A stretch of 56,878 bases of DNA from Arcicella aurantiaca (lineage in GTDB: Bacteria > Bacteroidota > Bacteroidia > Cytophagales > Spirosomataceae). The stretch is from NCBI RefSeq assembly GCF_003148625.1, contig NZ_QGGO01000037.1, positions 1 through 56,878 of the forward strand. Direction: 5' to 3'. The position numbers and the translations under genes are program-made. Each line of letters starts with the position of its first letter. The first letter of the stretch is position 1. The notes below the pieces were generated by a model that saw nothing but the letters and a program-made list of their open reading frames with translations, was not told the origin of the DNA and searched no databases. This document shows, piece after piece, positions 35,985 through 45,373 of the stretch.

Positions 35985-36019
35985 AAAAAGAAACCCAAAC
36001 CACAAAGTGATTTGGGTTT
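35985..36019 (-). terminator. Rho-independent terminator of the tra operon
   Basis: AAACCCAAA (35991-35999) pairs with TTTGGGTTT (36011-36019), and on the minus strand the stem runs into CTTTTTTG. It follows the last tra-region gene (stop at 36039) by about 20 bases. Confidence 0.85.
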
Positions 36020-36038
36020 ACTGTACACTTGCATAAGG

Positions 36039-36491
36039 TTATTGTTTTTTAGACAATAGCCTATTACGTTCTTTGGTATAATTAACTCCAATTTTCCAAC
36101 CATCTTGATAAACCATCGGTTGTTCAAATTGAAGAGAATCTGTATTGAACCATATTTTAACAATCAAGATTGAAGAATCTTTTTTGATTTTGTTTTCGCT
36201 AACTATTTGAGTATCTTTAATTTGTCCATTTCTGGTTGCTTGATTGAGCATCAAGTTTAGATATAAGGGTGTTGCTCTGATTTGCTGATTGAAGGCTCTG
36301 GACAAATGTATTCTGAAATCATAAATTGTGTCTTTATTCACAATTTTATTGGCATTTTTAAAAATTTCAGTAGCACTTTCTTTAATTCCTTTCTGATTTG
36401 GCAATGCACTTTTTTTCCCCCCAATCAAACTATAAAGGAATAAAGAGGGCAAAATCAAGAAAAGAGGGAATATTTTGAGAAGCCTTTTCAT
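36039..36491 (-). CDS. Conserved-looking tra-region protein with N-terminal membrane helix
   Basis: 150 residues with one hydrophobic N-terminal segment (IFPLFLILPSLFLYSLIGG) and a soluble remainder, including an FNTDSLQFEQPMVYQDGWK segment. It is the last gene of the tra operon, four bases after the VirB5-like gene. Its role in conjugation is unknown; a periplasmic channel accessory or immunity-like protein is possible. I recognise no family. Confidence 0.6.
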   Translation of the reverse strand: MKRLLKIFPLFLILPSLFLYSLIGGKKSALPNQKGIKESATEIFKNANKIVNKDTIYDFRIHLSRAFNQQIRATPLYLNLMLNQATRNGQIKDTQIVSENKIKKDSSILIVKIWFNTDSLQFEQPMVYQDGWKIGVNYTKERNRLLSKKQ

Positions 36492-36495
36492 AGTT

Positions 36496-37737
36496 TTAGA
36501 ATTTAATTTTTGCCAAAGAGTTACGCATTAATTTTGCCTGATAACGAGACTCCATTTCTTGTTGTAATAGCGTTTTCGTGGTGGCATCTTCCATTAATTT
36601 ATCCCCTTTTTCTTTGTAATCTGTCGATTCATTCATTAAATGAATAGCTGCCGTTTGTGCTTGTATTCGTTCGCCCGTAGTCATTCTTAGCCCTGTTTTG
36701 CTGATACTAAATCCGCTTGGATTAGAAGGGTTTAAGCCCACACCGGGATATGTACCACTTGCCTGATTTAATTTTTGGGTAACTTTATATTGATACGCAT
36801 TATTGGCATCTTCCAAATCCCGATTTGCCTTTTTCAGCATTCCTTCATAACCTGTTGGTTCAACATCTTCGAGAAAACGCATGAATGATTTTAACCTGAT
36901 AATCTCTTGTTGCAAAACATCATCGGGCATATTCATATAAATTGCTGTCATTAGTCCACCCATTGAGCTACTAAAAACATCTCCGCCAAACAAAGACCCA
37001 ATATCAAAACTATCATCTGTTCCAAAAACATTATCCAAACTGAAAGGTGATGAATTGCTAATCTGCATCGGTTTTCCATTTGAATCATCCGAAACGGCAT
37101 TGCTTAGTACAATTGCCTGATGATATAATTCATCTGAAATTTTATAATAGGCTAAGGCAGTTTGAAATTTTTTCTTCTGCATGGTATTCTGCAATCCATA
37201 AATTTTTGCAAATTCATCTTTCTTGGCTTTTGCAAAATCATCATGGTTACTTGCCGACAATTCGGGAGAAGTACCATCATAGAAGAAATCATACATTTGT
37301 TGCCCTCCTTGCTGACTAACTTCTCCTTGTGAATTTTGTGATAAAATCTGGTCTAACTTATTCAAAAAAGTAAGCTGCTTATGGTAATCACTCAGTTTTG
37401 AACTGACAACCTGATTTGTTTTCATAAAAATGGATAAGTCATTAAATTTATACTTACCATCTTTACTCACCAGATTTTCAAACTCACTAATATCTCTTAG
37501 AATTTCTTCCACTTCTTTTCCAAGACTAAGAATGGATTGGGTGTTTGCCTGAGTTCGATTATTTATTTTATTGCCATTTTTTAGTTGGACAAGTTGATTC
37601 TTTGCCTTCTCAACTAAATTTTTCAACTCCATCAATCGCTGAATAGCTGAAACGTCTATGCTAATTTGTGAAAATCCTGTTTTGGGTATCATTATCAAGC
37701 AGAGAATGATTAGTCCCATTTTTGTTAATTGTCTCAT
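36496..37737 (-). CDS. Secreted coiled-coil tra protein, possibly VirB5/TrbJ-like
   Basis: 413 residues with a signal peptide (MRQLTKMGLIILCLIMIPKT, then GFSQ), followed by a helical region rich in lysine and glutamine (MELKNLVEKAKNQLVQLKNG). Several more helical stretches and a C-terminal helix (KEKGDKLMEDATTKTLLQQE) follow. The signal peptide plus long alpha-helical body in a type IV secretion operon resembles VirB5/TrbJ minor pilus proteins, but no signature confirms this. It is separated from traM by 310 bases that carry iterons. Confidence 0.55.
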   Translation of the reverse strand: MRQLTKMGLIILCLIMIPKTGFSQISIDVSAIQRLMELKNLVEKAKNQLVQLKNGNKINNRTQANTQSILSLGKEVEEILRDISEFENLVSKDGKYKFNDLSIFMKTNQVVSSKLSDYHKQLTFLNKLDQILSQNSQGEVSQQGGQQMYDFFYDGTSPELSASNHDDFAKAKKDEFAKIYGLQNTMQKKKFQTALAYYKISDELYHQAIVLSNAVSDDSNGKPMQISNSSPFSLDNVFGTDDSFDIGSLFGGDVFSSSMGGLMTAIYMNMPDDVLQQEIIRLKSFMRFLEDVEPTGYEGMLKKANRDLEDANNAYQYKVTQKLNQASGTYPGVGLNPSNPSGFSISKTGLRMTTGERIQAQTAAIHLMNESTDYKEKGDKLMEDATTKTLLQQEMESRYQAKLMRNSLAKIKF

Positions 37738-37769
37738 TATTAAGTTGTTTAAAAGTCAATATTCTTTCG

Positions 37770-37983
37770 GTCGCAATGTTATAACGGTTGCGAAAAGATT
37801 TTTTAACCTCTTTTTTGAAGCTAAAAACCATAATTTACGGTGAATTATATGTGTATTTCTGTCAATTTGTTGTCACACTTAGGTATTTAAAGGTTAAAAT
37901 TTATTCTTTCGGTCGCAATCTTATACAGTTTTAAGTCGCAATGTTATAATGGCATACCTCTTCCAGTCGCAATCTTATAACGG
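37770..37983 (-). repeat. Second iteron cluster, inside the tra operon
   Basis: Four copies of the plasmid iteron lie in reverse orientation: 37770-37787, 37912-37929, 37935-37952 and 37966-37983. The last is a perfect reverse complement of CCGTTATAAGATTGCGAC. The first and third have ATGTT for ATCTT, and the third also ends AATGG for AACGG. The second ends ACAGT instead of ACGG. They occupy the gap between traM and the VirB5-like gene. The initiator protein should bind here, which could control copy number by handcuffing or repress the last two tra genes. Confidence 0.85.
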
Positions 37984-38047
37984 TTAAAACCGATTGCGTT
38001 TTAAGGGTAATTTTATGTTTTAGTTGCTATTTAGTAACTATATTTTC

Positions 38048-39214
38048 TCAATTTTTTACTACAAAAAATACTTTATAACCATCTTCAAGCATGATTTCTT
38101 GTGCCTTTTTTCGATTAGTCCCAGACGATAAAGCTCTTGATAACCCACGCCCCAAACTTTTTCCTGCGTATGCGATTCCTGCGTATGGAATATAAGACAA
38201 GGCTTGATTCGAAATATCATCCAATGCTTGCGTAGTACCTTGTCTAACATCAGTCCGAATTGGATTATCTCCATCAAATGCCAATCCTTCCACCATATCT
38301 TGGTCGAGTGTTTTTAATTTTAAAGGAGTAGTTTGATTATTGATTTTAATGGAAGCGATTTCAAACGTAACCCTATTACTCCCTAAATATGCCAAGCCAG
38401 TAATTAATGTGTTTCGAGGAACATAATTTCCATTAATAGTTGTCGCTTCTGTAATTCTGAAACTAACCCTTTTCCCATTTTTTATTAACTGATTTCCATT
38501 CACAACTCCCGTAACATAATGTTCATTAGCTTGCGGTTTTGCAGATTGCTCCTTTGAATCAGCTTTTTTATTATCCGCTTTAACAGTGTTAAAATAATCA
38601 TCTATGTTTGCGGATTTGGTTTGTCCTTCATTTCCAATTGATTCTGTAATTGGTTCAGTAATTCTTGTTTTCGGTTTTGATTCCTCCAAAACCCAATCTT
38701 TTTTTTGTTTGGGTTTTCTGTTTTTGGAACGGTCAGTAATTTTTCTTTCTTCATAAGTCAAATTTTTATTAGTGGCAGGTATCATCTTCACTGAATCACT
38801 CTTGCCAATTTCAGAGCGATTACCATTTGCTGGGGAACTGTCGGTAATTTCATAAGATTTTTGCCAATCCATTGAAACAGGATTGTCGTTCATTTTTTTC
38901 TTGATTGTTTCATCTGCACTATTTAGGTGAGAATATTTTTTATTTGCCTGAGAACTATCTTCTTTAAAAGATGGTGTAGTAGGAACTGGTACTTCTTGCT
39001 CGCCCAAAGCCATTTCTTCTTTCGCTCTTTCAATGGTTGTCCATGCCACGAAAATCGTTAGACAAAGCCCTACTCCTATGGCAATTAATGCAACCTTTCC
39101 TTGGCTAAGTAAACGCAAATGCTCTTTTAAACTAATTTTTTCGTTCTTAGGTTGTTTTTGTTCGGAAGGTTTTTCAATAGTAAAGACCTCTTTTATTTTT
39201 TGGAAAATGTCCAT
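38048..39214 (-). CDS. traM: TraM, VirB10-like channel protein
   Basis: 388 residues with the VirB10 plan. A cytoplasmic start of ~40 residues leads to a membrane helix (VALIAIGVGLCLTIFVAWTT), a long Lys/Glu/Pro-rich periplasmic linker, and a C-terminal beta domain typical of conjugative transposon TraM (VTGVVNGNQLIKNGKRVSFR, then RNTLITGLAYLGSNRVTFEI). It would join the inner- and outer-membrane parts of the mating channel. Its start is three bases after traN. Confidence 0.85.
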   Translation of the reverse strand: MDIFQKIKEVFTIEKPSEQKQPKNEKISLKEHLRLLSQGKVALIAIGVGLCLTIFVAWTTIERAKEEMALGEQEVPVPTTPSFKEDSSQANKKYSHLNSADETIKKKMNDNPVSMDWQKSYEITDSSPANGNRSEIGKSDSVKMIPATNKNLTYEERKITDRSKNRKPKQKKDWVLEESKPKTRITEPITESIGNEGQTKSANIDDYFNTVKADNKKADSKEQSAKPQANEHYVTGVVNGNQLIKNGKRVSFRITEATTINGNYVPRNTLITGLAYLGSNRVTFEIASIKINNQTTPLKLKTLDQDMVEGLAFDGDNPIRTDVRQGTTQALDDISNQALSYIPYAGIAYAGKSLGRGLSRALSSGTNRKKAQEIMLEDGYKVFFVVKN

Positions 39215-39217
39215 GTT

Positions 39218-40027
39218 TTATAGCAAGTTTGCTGTTAATATTTTCTTGGCAGGAATATTCATTGTGATTAATCTTGCCCCTTTTCCCTCTCTAAAAACTA
39301 CTTCTAAATAATCGTTTTCCGTAGCTGAATATAATGGAATGGCATACATAAAACTTTCCATTCCCCCTGCTCCTATCATCATCGGGGCTTCAAATTCAAT
39401 AGGTTCTATTTCTTGTTGTTGAGGCGTTAATTGATTTCTCTTTTTCCGTTTTACATGGGTTTTATAAATGAATGAAACGTAATCAACTTGGTAAATAATG
39501 GTGGATTGATTCATAACCTCAAATTTCAAATAGGTTGCTTGTTGGTCATTGAAAACATTAACCAACTTCACAATTACATCACTATTTTTTTCCTTCAAGT
39601 TGATATTGCTTGACGATTCTTTTAATCTTCCAAGGGATAATTTGGGAGGTTTTTCAGTATTCGTTTTAGGAGTTAAATCAATTTTTGGTAAAGCTCTAAA
39701 ATCATAGAAAGGCTTATCTATTTTCTCACGATATGCTACATACCCTTTGAAAATAGTATTGCCATACTGAATTAGCATAGTAGAAGGCTTTGCAAAAGGA
39801 TTGGTTGCTTTTAGGAACATAATTGAGCCATTTTCAATTTTCCCAATGTAGTCTTTGTTGCCAATATCAAATAGACTGATTGACTCAGGCAAAATCACAT
39901 ACACGGTATTTTCACGACCAACCCAAATTGTGTCCACGAGTGAAGAATCATTAGAACCCAAAGAATTCTGAGAGAATGAGTAAGGATGAAGGCAATTCAG
40001 TAGCAAGATAAATAAGAGGTTTTTCAT
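39218..40027 (-). CDS. traN: TraN, VirB9-like channel protein (DUF4138)
   Basis: 269 residues with a short signal peptide (MKNLLFILLLNCLHPYSFSQ) and the DUF4138 pattern: DTIWVGRENTVYVILPESIS, FLKATNPFAKPSTMLIQYGN, and LKFEVMNQSTIIYQVDY. Such TraN proteins are the outer-membrane/periplasm partner of TraM in Bacteroidota conjugation, equivalent to VirB9. The gene is close to traK upstream and traM downstream. Confidence 0.88.
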   Translation of the reverse strand: MKNLLFILLLNCLHPYSFSQNSLGSNDSSLVDTIWVGRENTVYVILPESISLFDIGNKDYIGKIENGSIMFLKATNPFAKPSTMLIQYGNTIFKGYVAYREKIDKPFYDFRALPKIDLTPKTNTEKPPKLSLGRLKESSSNINLKEKNSDVIVKLVNVFNDQQATYLKFEVMNQSTIIYQVDYVSFIYKTHVKRKKRNQLTPQQQEIEPIEFEAPMMIGAGGMESFMYAIPLYSATENDYLEVVFREGKGARLITMNIPAKKILTANLL

Positions 40028-40030
40028 GTT

Positions 40031-40657
40031 TTAATCGTGAATTTCTTCACGGGTTTTAACGGGCGGATTGTAACTAATAAATGTAAAATTTTTCAATAAT
40101 AACCCAAATGGATTATCCTCAGACCGATACGTGCGGATAAGTTCAAACCGTGCCGCAATTGGTTTCATACTTCTTTCTTTTTGGTACAAGGCAATTTGTC
40201 TTGCATAAACAATCCCATTGTATGGTTCAATCGCCACATTTACTTGGATAGAGTCTATTTCAAGGAGTGTTCTGGAATTGTACTTACTGTAATTTTCCAA
40301 CACTTGACCACGCTTAAATCCTTCATATATGGCTAAACCATCTGTTCTTTCAATCAATTTTAACCCGATATTAATATGGTCTTTGAACGTTTCTGCATCG
40401 TGAGCAAACATCATGTACATAAATGTTTTGATATGATTTTTTGCTTCATAAATACTTGGCGTTTGCTCCGTTTTGGCGACTGCCGTCATTGTCCCATTGT
40501 CGGACACCACAAATATTTTGTTATTCAACTTCTCGACCTCGTGGGAAAAAAAGATGAACCAAACTATATTTGAGATAAACAAAAGTGCCACCGCCAAAGC
40601 TGTAATAAACTTTAACGCTTTAAAAGCCTCATTGAAATTTTGTGCAACACCTTTCAT
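40031..40657 (-). CDS. traK: TraK, VirB8-like protein
   Basis: 208 residues with one N-terminal membrane helix (FITALAVALLFISNIVWFIFF) and a periplasmic domain of the VirB8/NTF2-like kind. The motif FKHINIGLKLIE is represented by FKDHINIGLKLIERTDG, and the TraK family signature RSEDNPFGLLLKNFTFI is present. It nucleates assembly of the channel. It sits one base after traJ. Confidence 0.88.
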   Translation of the reverse strand: MKGVAQNFNEAFKALKFITALAVALLFISNIVWFIFFSHEVEKLNNKIFVVSDNGTMTAVAKTEQTPSIYEAKNHIKTFMYMMFAHDAETFKDHINIGLKLIERTDGLAIYEGFKRGQVLENYSKYNSRTLLEIDSIQVNVAIEPYNGIVYARQIALYQKERSMKPIAARFELIRTYRSEDNPFGLLLKNFTFISYNPPVKTREEIHD

Positions 40658-40658
40658 A

Positions 40659-41570
40659 TTATTTATCTCCTTTTAAACGGCTGTAAGTTTTATCATACCA
40701 GTTTGACATTTGTTTGGCTTTTTGCTGTCCGAATGCCGTTGCTTGATTTCCTAAGCCTAAAAATGACCTTTGTGTACTTGCCATAAAACTTCCTCCCCCA
40801 CTGCCACCGATGTAATAAGTCGTCAAAGCTGGCACACTAAAATACATTACAATAAATACCAAATTGACACAAACCACGTCCATCGTAAATGCTGTACCGT
40901 CCTGAGCATCACCTACCAACTGAACAATTTGTTTTTGCATAACAATTACCAAATTATCAATGATAGCGAGTGTTACCGTCCAAAGTGATACCGACAACCA
41001 CACTTTGAACCAATGTGTTGCAATACCAGTTAGTCCAGGAATACAGCTAAACGCTAATGCCAAAGGTCCGACTGCAAACATAAAAGCATATAAAATGGAA
41101 CGTACTCTTTCTACAAAGAGCCTTACAATCATGGTTAAACCCTGTTCGATACATAGAACGATGTAAGTAATAAACGTTTTTCCATCGTTGAAGGGAAGCG
41201 TAAAACCATCTGAAAAAAATGATTTCTCAAAAGTCGTTGAAGTCTTGGGATTTTGAGCCATTGCATCGGTAATGTTATTCAATGCTTGCATCACATCTGG
41301 TACTTTATTGAAAGAGCCTGTGATTGAATTAATGCCACTTGCAAGAATCGGCATCAATGTTCCATAGTAAGCAACGAAAAATCCGACTGCAACACAACGC
41401 AAAATAGGCGAATAGTCAATGCTTAAATCGCTACTCGTGAGATACGTTTTTGCGTAAGTCAAAAAGAAATGTAAAATGGTACAGCAGAGAATAATGCCCA
41501 AACATGGTTTCATAGCCATATCCGTAAGGGCAGCAGTTGTAAAACTGAGTGCATTATCTAAATCTTCCAT
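40659..41570 (-). CDS. traJ: TraJ, VirB6-like polytopic membrane protein
   Basis: 303 residues with six or more membrane helices, e.g. IILCCTILHFFLTYAKTYL, RCVAVGFFVAYYGTLMPILA, SILYAFMFAVGPLALAFSCI and DVVCVNLVFIVMYFSVPAL. The C-terminal region is cytoplasmic, with a SGGGSFMASTQRSFLGLG linker. The AVGPLALAFS segment is typical of TraJ/VirB6-type pore proteins of Bacteroidota conjugation. Its place between traG and traK matches the CTnDOT order. Confidence 0.85.
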   Translation of the reverse strand: MEDLDNALSFTTAALTDMAMKPCLGIILCCTILHFFLTYAKTYLTSSDLSIDYSPILRCVAVGFFVAYYGTLMPILASGINSITGSFNKVPDVMQALNNITDAMAQNPKTSTTFEKSFFSDGFTLPFNDGKTFITYIVLCIEQGLTMIVRLFVERVRSILYAFMFAVGPLALAFSCIPGLTGIATHWFKVWLSVSLWTVTLAIIDNLVIVMQKQIVQLVGDAQDGTAFTMDVVCVNLVFIVMYFSVPALTTYYIGGSGGGSFMASTQRSFLGLGNQATAFGQQKAKQMSNWYDKTYSRLKGDK

Positions 41571-41618
41571 GATAAATAGGTTCTTTGTTTAAGCAGTTTT
41601 TTTTAATGATAGATGAAC

Positions 41619-44039
41619 TTAATCTGTTTCAATAAATTCATTTTTATCTTCAATGTATTGATTCACAGCAAATTGTATATTGCCGTTGTATCTCTTTTGA
41701 AGTGTTCTCAAATGTTCTCTTTCTAAGGGTTTTGAAGTTAAAACAGCGTTCATTGCCTCAGACACCTCCAAAATATAAACCCTTGCATAATCTCCTTGTT
41801 TGATAAAAATTTCACGAAAATCCGTTGAAACTCTAATCGAGTTTATTTTATCAACTTCGTGTTGCGTAAAACCCAAATATTGGGCTAATTTATCCACTTG
41901 TACTTTGTCGGTATGGTTCAAAATAATTTGAGTTGCCGCATTTGCAATAATAGCAGAACCCACCGAAGACTTAATTATTTCATCAATCCCTTGCGTAATG
42001 ATGCACATTGCACCATTATTTTTCCGAACCGTTCGATACATCGTTTCCACAAAATCCCCCATTGTATCAGATAACATTGACCATGCTTCATCCATGTAAA
42101 GATATTTTCGGTCTTTGGGAAATAACCTTATTTGGTCAAGGGCTAATTCCGTTATCAACATGGCGACAACTGGATATAACAGTTGATTAGATTTTATCTT
42201 TGCCATATCAAAACAAATCAAGGTATTTGCTGAAATATCCTCAAATTCATCCGAATTCAAAACGTCTTGATATTGCCCATAAACAAATGGTTCAAGCACA
42301 ATAAAAAACTCCTCAAAATCGAAAGAACGAGCAATTCTTTGGTACTCCGCAGTATCTTTAAATTCACTCTGAAACCACTTCAAATATTCATAAAATCCCT
42401 TTATTGATGGTACACTAAAAGGCATTTTATCTTCAAAATATCGGTAATACATCGGAATTAATTTCACAAAAACAGAGCGTTCTGCTTGCGTGATTTCGCC
42501 TTTTGTTCCTTTCCAAATGACTGATAGCAAAGAAGTTAGAAAATTAACTTTGTCCCCTGTCATGTTATACCGACCATCCATGTCTCTATCAATCACAAAA
42601 GGATTAAATTTGATAGGACTCTCAGGGTCATATTCAAAGTATTTTCCTTGTAAAGCAGACATCATAGAACGATAAGTACCGCCAACATCAATAATAATTT
42701 GTCTATTTCTTCCTTCAAATCTTTGTATCATTAAACTGCCAATCGTGAACGATTTTCCAGAACCAGTTGGTCCTATCGTAATGGAATTTTGATTATTCAA
42801 CTCCGTGTTAAAGAGATTGACTAATATAGGATTTCCCATTCTATCACACAATAATTCCCCTTTTTCTGCCGATTGATAACTTGTAATGAAGTTATTGTAG
42901 GTAGCTGCATTATCTCCACTCATGAGTAACCAACGATAATTTTGGTAACTATTGGCAGGTGCGTTTGCTACAAATAAATTGGCGGAATCAATTGTTTCAA
43001 TGAACGTTTCAGCCCCTGCCATTTGGCGAAATCCTGCCACCGTTCTTTGTATATATTCCTCCCTTTTTTCATCGGATAATGCCCAAATAATGACTGAAAC
43101 ATTTACAGAAACTAAGCTCTTATTCTCTGAACGCACTTCTTCCGTAAAATCGTCAATTTCTACCATCTTAATTTTGTTGTCCTGCGACATCAAGAAATCA
43201 AGATTTCTATTCAATTTTTGCTCCATATCTAAGTTACTCAAAACCTTCTCCCTATCCTCAATCAAAATATTTGTGGATAGTATGTGTGGATAGTCCATTT
43301 GTAACCCTAATGGATATACGTTATTTGTTTCAACTCCGTAATTAGATTTAACAGAATTAAACACAACACTTCCTTGCCCAATCATCGAAACAATATTTAC
43401 TTGTTTCTCTCCAATACAAACTTTATCAGATTGAGCAGCAAAACTTCTATTAAATCCACCTTGATTTTTTTCAAAATCCAAATTAAAATATTGTTGGTAG
43501 AAATCCATCAAACACTCATTTTCCATTCGTTTACAAATGATTCCATAAATAGAAATCATATTGATAAATTCTTTGGTAGAATGTTCTGCCAAACTTACCG
43601 TTTTCAAAATATCCTCAAATGGATTTTTGATTAAACTCTCCCCCATCGCATAAAGCGTATTAAATGCGTTGGTTTGTACTTGCTCTTTTCTGCCGAAACT
43701 CAGAAATAAATAGCTTCTGTGATGCAGTATTTTCTTTTCATAAAACCGATTGACTGTTTTTTCTTCAAAGTATTTTAATCCACCTTTTTGGGGTAAATAT
43801 TTCTTATGAAAATAACAATCTAATTTTTGTACAGCCGTTTTTAAAGGGAGCGATTTCAACGCATTAGAAAATGCTTGGTTGATGGAATCGTATTCATTTC
43901 CCATCAACCTTTCCATTTCTACGGGCGAAACTTCAAACCCCACTCCTACCCTACCATCCTTGAAAATCAAGACGTTATCTTCAATGGAAAATATGGGTAA
44001 AATATCTTCAAATGTTTTTATCTTTTTTCTTATAGACAT
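41619..44039 (-). CDS. traG: TraG, VirB4-type conjugation ATPase
   Basis: 806 residues, the usual length. Walker A is IGPTGSGKSF (423-430), and Walker B is DRKYLYMDEAWSML in the C-terminal half, followed by the ITQGIDEI motif. The N-terminal region carries the typical TraG start (IEDNVLIFKDGRVGVGFEVS). It powers pilus and channel assembly. Its start overlaps the traF reading frame by 32 bases, so the two are coupled. Motifs are all intact. Confidence 0.93.
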   Translation of the reverse strand: MSIRKKIKTFEDILPIFSIEDNVLIFKDGRVGVGFEVSPVEMERLMGNEYDSINQAFSNALKSLPLKTAVQKLDCYFHKKYLPQKGGLKYFEEKTVNRFYEKKILHHRSYLFLSFGRKEQVQTNAFNTLYAMGESLIKNPFEDILKTVSLAEHSTKEFINMISIYGIICKRMENECLMDFYQQYFNLDFEKNQGGFNRSFAAQSDKVCIGEKQVNIVSMIGQGSVVFNSVKSNYGVETNNVYPLGLQMDYPHILSTNILIEDREKVLSNLDMEQKLNRNLDFLMSQDNKIKMVEIDDFTEEVRSENKSLVSVNVSVIIWALSDEKREEYIQRTVAGFRQMAGAETFIETIDSANLFVANAPANSYQNYRWLLMSGDNAATYNNFITSYQSAEKGELLCDRMGNPILVNLFNTELNNQNSITIGPTGSGKSFTIGSLMIQRFEGRNRQIIIDVGGTYRSMMSALQGKYFEYDPESPIKFNPFVIDRDMDGRYNMTGDKVNFLTSLLSVIWKGTKGEITQAERSVFVKLIPMYYRYFEDKMPFSVPSIKGFYEYLKWFQSEFKDTAEYQRIARSFDFEEFFIVLEPFVYGQYQDVLNSDEFEDISANTLICFDMAKIKSNQLLYPVVAMLITELALDQIRLFPKDRKYLYMDEAWSMLSDTMGDFVETMYRTVRKNNGAMCIITQGIDEIIKSSVGSAIIANAATQIILNHTDKVQVDKLAQYLGFTQHEVDKINSIRVSTDFREIFIKQGDYARVYILEVSEAMNAVLTSKPLEREHLRTLQKRYNGNIQFAVNQYIEDKNEFIETD

Positions 44040-44337
44040 CTTTATTCAAAAAGTTAGGGTTTGTCATTATTATTTTCTTTGGTTGCTTTAAATAAAAACT
44101 TATGGCTGAAATCAAAAACGAAGGGTGTCTTCTTTTCTCAGCAATTCGTACAACCACAAGCAAACCAATGACAATAATAAATCCAATAGTCGGTACAATC
44201 GGCGGTACAGTAATTACCATCCTCAACAGGCTCATAAAGACTGTGAGTGCCACAAACGAAACTATGACAATTCCCAATTCTTGAAATTTCATTCCAAGAA
44301 TTTTCGTTGGCTTTTCGAGCGATTTTCTAACGTGCAT
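44008..44337 (-). CDS. traF: TraF, VirB3-like protein (DUF4133)
   Basis: 109 residues with two membrane helices, GIVIVSFVALTVFMSLLRMV and IVPTIGFIIVIGLLVVVRIA, and a basic tail (KQPKKIIMTNP). This matches the DUF4133/TraF pattern of a VirB3-type inner-membrane protein. It overlaps the start of traG and follows traE by 15 bases. Confidence 0.85.
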   Translation of the reverse strand: MHVRKSLEKPTKILGMKFQELGIVIVSFVALTVFMSLLRMVITVPPIVPTIGFIIVIGLLVVVRIAEKRRHPSFLISAISFYLKQPKKIIMTNPNFLNKDVYKKKDKNI

Positions 44338-44352
44338 CTTTTTTGAATAAGA

Positions 44353-44694
44353 TTATCTGTTAAATGAACCACCATCACCGCCAATTAATCCAGCCAAGTC
44401 CTCAATCATGTAATTGAAGAAAAACCAAATGGCAACACCAATAATAAGGTAAATGAGATTGCGTACAGCACTTTGTGAATTGGTGATAAATCCAGATACC
44501 ACTTTCACAATACCGATGATAAGAAGAATTCCGAAGATTGCATTCCCCACTAAATAAAGGGTATTCTTGATTTTAATAAGTGCCTGAGTAACACCTTGTT
44601 GTGCAGCAACATCATGGGAAGTCAATAAAATAATAAATAGCAGTAGGGCGGACATTACGACATTTCCTGACCTTACAAAAATAGCTTTTTGCAT
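44353..44694 (-). CDS. traE: TraE, VirB2-like pilin (DUF4134)
   Basis: 113 residues with a signal-type N-terminus (VVMSALLLFIILLTSHDVAA) and two hydrophobic helices (YLVGNAIFGILLIIGIVKVV, LIYLIIGVAIWFFFNYMI). It ends LAGLIGGDGGSFNR. This is the DUF4134/TraE plan and corresponds to the VirB2 pilin or channel subunit. It is the first gene of the tra operon; the promoter lies upstream in 44695-44934. Confidence 0.87.
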   Translation of the reverse strand: MQKAIFVRSGNVVMSALLLFIILLTSHDVAAQQGVTQALIKIKNTLYLVGNAIFGILLIIGIVKVVSGFITNSQSAVRNLIYLIIGVAIWFFFNYMIEDLAGLIGGDGGSFNR

Positions 44695-44726
44695 TGGGCA
44701 TTAATCTTTAAATGGGTTGAACAAAA

Positions 44727-44734
44727 CAAAATTA
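44727..44734 (-). promoter_or_regulatory. Possible -7 element of the tra operon
   Basis: On the minus strand 44734-44727 reads TAATTTTG, matching TAnnTTTG, about 33 bases before the traE start. No good TTTG is seen 19-21 bases further upstream, so this is weak. Confidence 0.4.
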
Positions 44735-44934
44735 TCCCTTGATAATCTTTACTCGTTAATAATTAGGGGTTCTTTTGTATGATGGTTTCTATGCAATTTT
44801 TTCGTAATGTTCTTATTGTAACGCTCTAATGATTATTATTATTTTGTGGAATTGTATTTTTTTTTAATATTTTTTTCAAAGCCTATCATTTACTCAATTA
44901 CATTAATTTTTTATATTATATTCGTGTAAAAATT

Positions 44935-45354
44935 ATGGCAGAAATAACAACAATCAATAACCGTACAGGTATAGAAGTTTTGAATGAATTTCAACAATTC
45001 GTTCAAAGTCTTACTATAAGCCTAAATGCTAAAAACCTTGAATTGAGGTTGTTACAAGAGATTTTAGGTAGTTCAATTAGTAACATTCACAATAAAATTA
45101 CGGGTAAACGTCAATGGACTTTTGAAGAATTAGAGAAGTTGATGGACTATTTAAAAGTAGATAAAGGCTCTTATTATAATTTTTTGGCACTTTTACACAG
45201 TATCGAGAGTAGAATCAAAGAATCAGGGTATAAAAATAATTTTATCCAAAAGAAAATGGGTATGGATGCTCAGGTTTTTTACCGTCGTCAAGCTAAACCT
45301 GAGCTTTGGACTTTTGAAGAATTAACAGAATTATTTTCCATCATTGAGCGTTGA
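44935..45354 (+). CDS. Predicted DNA-binding regulator with duplicated HTH-like units
   Basis: 139 residues, divergent from the tra operon. Two segments share a pattern: ISNIHNKITGKRQWTFEELE (about 52-71) and DAQVFYRRQAKPELWTFEEL (about 111-130). Each looks like the end of a helix-turn-helix followed by WTFEEL. The arrangement suggests an Xre-like DNA-binding protein with an internal repeat. Its position between the tra promoter and the partition genes makes control of transfer likely, though unproven. A TATATTCG box (44917-44924) just upstream is a possible -7 element. Confidence 0.6.
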   Translation: MAEITTINNRTGIEVLNEFQQFVQSLTISLNAKNLELRLLQEILGSSISNIHNKITGKRQWTFEELEKLMDYLKVDKGSYYNFLALLHSIESRIKESGYKNNFIQKKMGMDAQVFYRRQAKPELWTFEELTELFSIIER

Positions 45355-45373
45355 ATTACTCAATGACGGAAAA

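Larger units (their letters stand above)
35556..36038. other. Intergenic region between the dnd and tra operons
   Basis: It holds the dndC promoter side (35556-35640), a minus-strand terminator (35802-35834) and the tra operon terminator (35991-36019). A 74-codon frame at 35602-35826 has a composition unlike a protein gene and runs into the terminator stem, so I do not count it. Confidence 0.5.
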
